Source: an uncultured bacterium
GTDB lineage: Bacteria > Verrucomicrobiota > Lentisphaeria > Oligosphaerales > Oligosphaeraceae
Reading direction: 5' to 3'
Assembly: GCA_900548225.1 (NCBI GenBank)
Contig: URJM01000072.1
Span: 1-9,139, forward strand
Length of the DNA: 9,139 bases
Shown: positions 8,957-9,139 of the stretch, piece after piece
Position numbering within the stretch: position 1 is the stretch's first letter
Layout: every line of letters starts with the position of its first letter
Made by a program: the position numbers and the translations under genes
The notes under the pieces: generated by a model
Seen by the model: the letters and a program-made list of their open reading frames with translations, nothing else
Told to the model about the DNA's origin: nothing
Databases searched by the model: none

Positions 8957-9066
8957 GCAGTGGGCTTCCGTTGTAGGTCGCACGGCGATTCTGCCGTGCG
9001 AGGCGCGCCCACGCGCGCCAGCCACGCACTACATTCTTCTCCCTTCTCCCTCTTCCCTTAAAAAAA
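8957..9066 (+). repeat. Full 110-bp intergenic repeat unit with two hairpins
   Basis: The unit runs: head GCAGTGGGCTTCCGTTGTAG; hairpin A with 9-bp perfect arms (TCGCACGGC / GCCGTGCGA, 6-nt loop, 8978-9001); hairpin B with 7-bp arms (GGCGCGC / GCGCGCC, 9002-9019); CCACGCACTAC; a pyrimidine tract; and an A run (9060-9066). A truncated next copy begins directly at 9067. This is the architecture of a REP/BIME-like or MITE-like intergenic element. No transposase or target-site duplication is visible. Confidence 0.75.
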
Positions 9067-9085
9067 GCAGTGGGCTTCCGTTATA
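9067..9085 (+). repeat. Terminal fragment of the repeat head
   Basis: GCAGTGGGCTTCCGTTATA repeats the first 19 bases of the unit, then the sequence changes to CCTGGATTCCCG. The repeat cluster ends here. Confidence 0.7.
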
Positions 9086-9139
9086 CCTGGATTCCCGCCA
9101 ACGCATAACGAGGAGTGTCATTGCGGCGGCATGACGTCC
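9086..9139. other. Right edge, nothing assigned
   Basis: After the repeat cluster there is a short unique stretch with a weak 5-bp inverted repeat (GTCAT / ATGAC, 9117-9135). The ATG at 9131 sits 15 nt after AGGAG (9111-9115), too far for a confident start. Confidence 0.3.

Noticed and set aside
8815..9001. Hairpin A as an intrinsic terminator
   Set aside because: No T run follows the stem directly on either strand. On the minus strand the nearest T run comes about 20 nt after the stem of copy 3, too far for a standard terminator.
8639..9025. Minus-strand open frame of 128 codons across the repeat cluster
   Set aside because: Its translation is only the hairpin repeats and pyrimidine tract read through. 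It contains a Ser/Leu-rich low-complexity stretch, and the 110-bp unit is not a multiple of three, so repeats are read in different frames.
8751..9085. CRISPR array
   Set aside because: Repeats are too few, unevenly spaced and 110 bp long, with conserved rather than variable sequence between hairpins. No cas gene is in the window.

Overview
The window is dominated by one very long minus-strand reading frame that starts at 8437 and stays open, with no stop codon, to the left edge. It encodes a secreted multidomain protein. The order is: signal peptide, streptopain-type propeptide, C10 cysteine-peptidase domain with its Cys and His in place, a carboxypeptidase-regulatory-like beta-sandwich, then about 2,200 residues of Ig-like or adhesin-like modules with scattered Asp/Asn-rich calcium-loop motifs, ending in three diverged repeats of about 80 residues. 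The sequence is GC-rich, and the protein style (giant secreted peptidase or adhesin with many EF-like loops) fits uncultured gut or anaerobic bacteria of the Verrucomicrobiota/Lentisphaerota/Kiritimatiellota kind. That placement is an inference from style, not from a marker gene.

Left edge (1 to about 196): the plus strand encodes an internal piece of an NCS2-type xanthine/uracil permease with convincing membrane helices. Its homology stops near 196, where the peptidase frame on the other strand also stops looking like protein. Two genes facing each other are both cut without their proper ends. This points to a rearrangement or, as likely, an assembly or amplification chimera.

Right part (8438-9139, about 700 bases, no gene): next to the peptidase gene are a clear Shine-Dalgarno site and an AT-rich leader. 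Around 8674-8714 there is an 18-bp dyad overlapping a second, 10-bp-arm inverted repeat, and it covers a possible promoter -35 for the peptidase gene. From 8751 to 9085 lies an intergenic repeat cluster: a 110-bp unit with two successive hairpins, a pyrimidine tract and an A run. It is present as one full copy, two partial direct copies, a terminal fragment, and an inverted fragment of the tail.

The likely biology is a cell-surface or secreted peptidase whose long C-terminal stalk or adhesin region follows the catalytic head. No other gene in the window helps to define a pathway.
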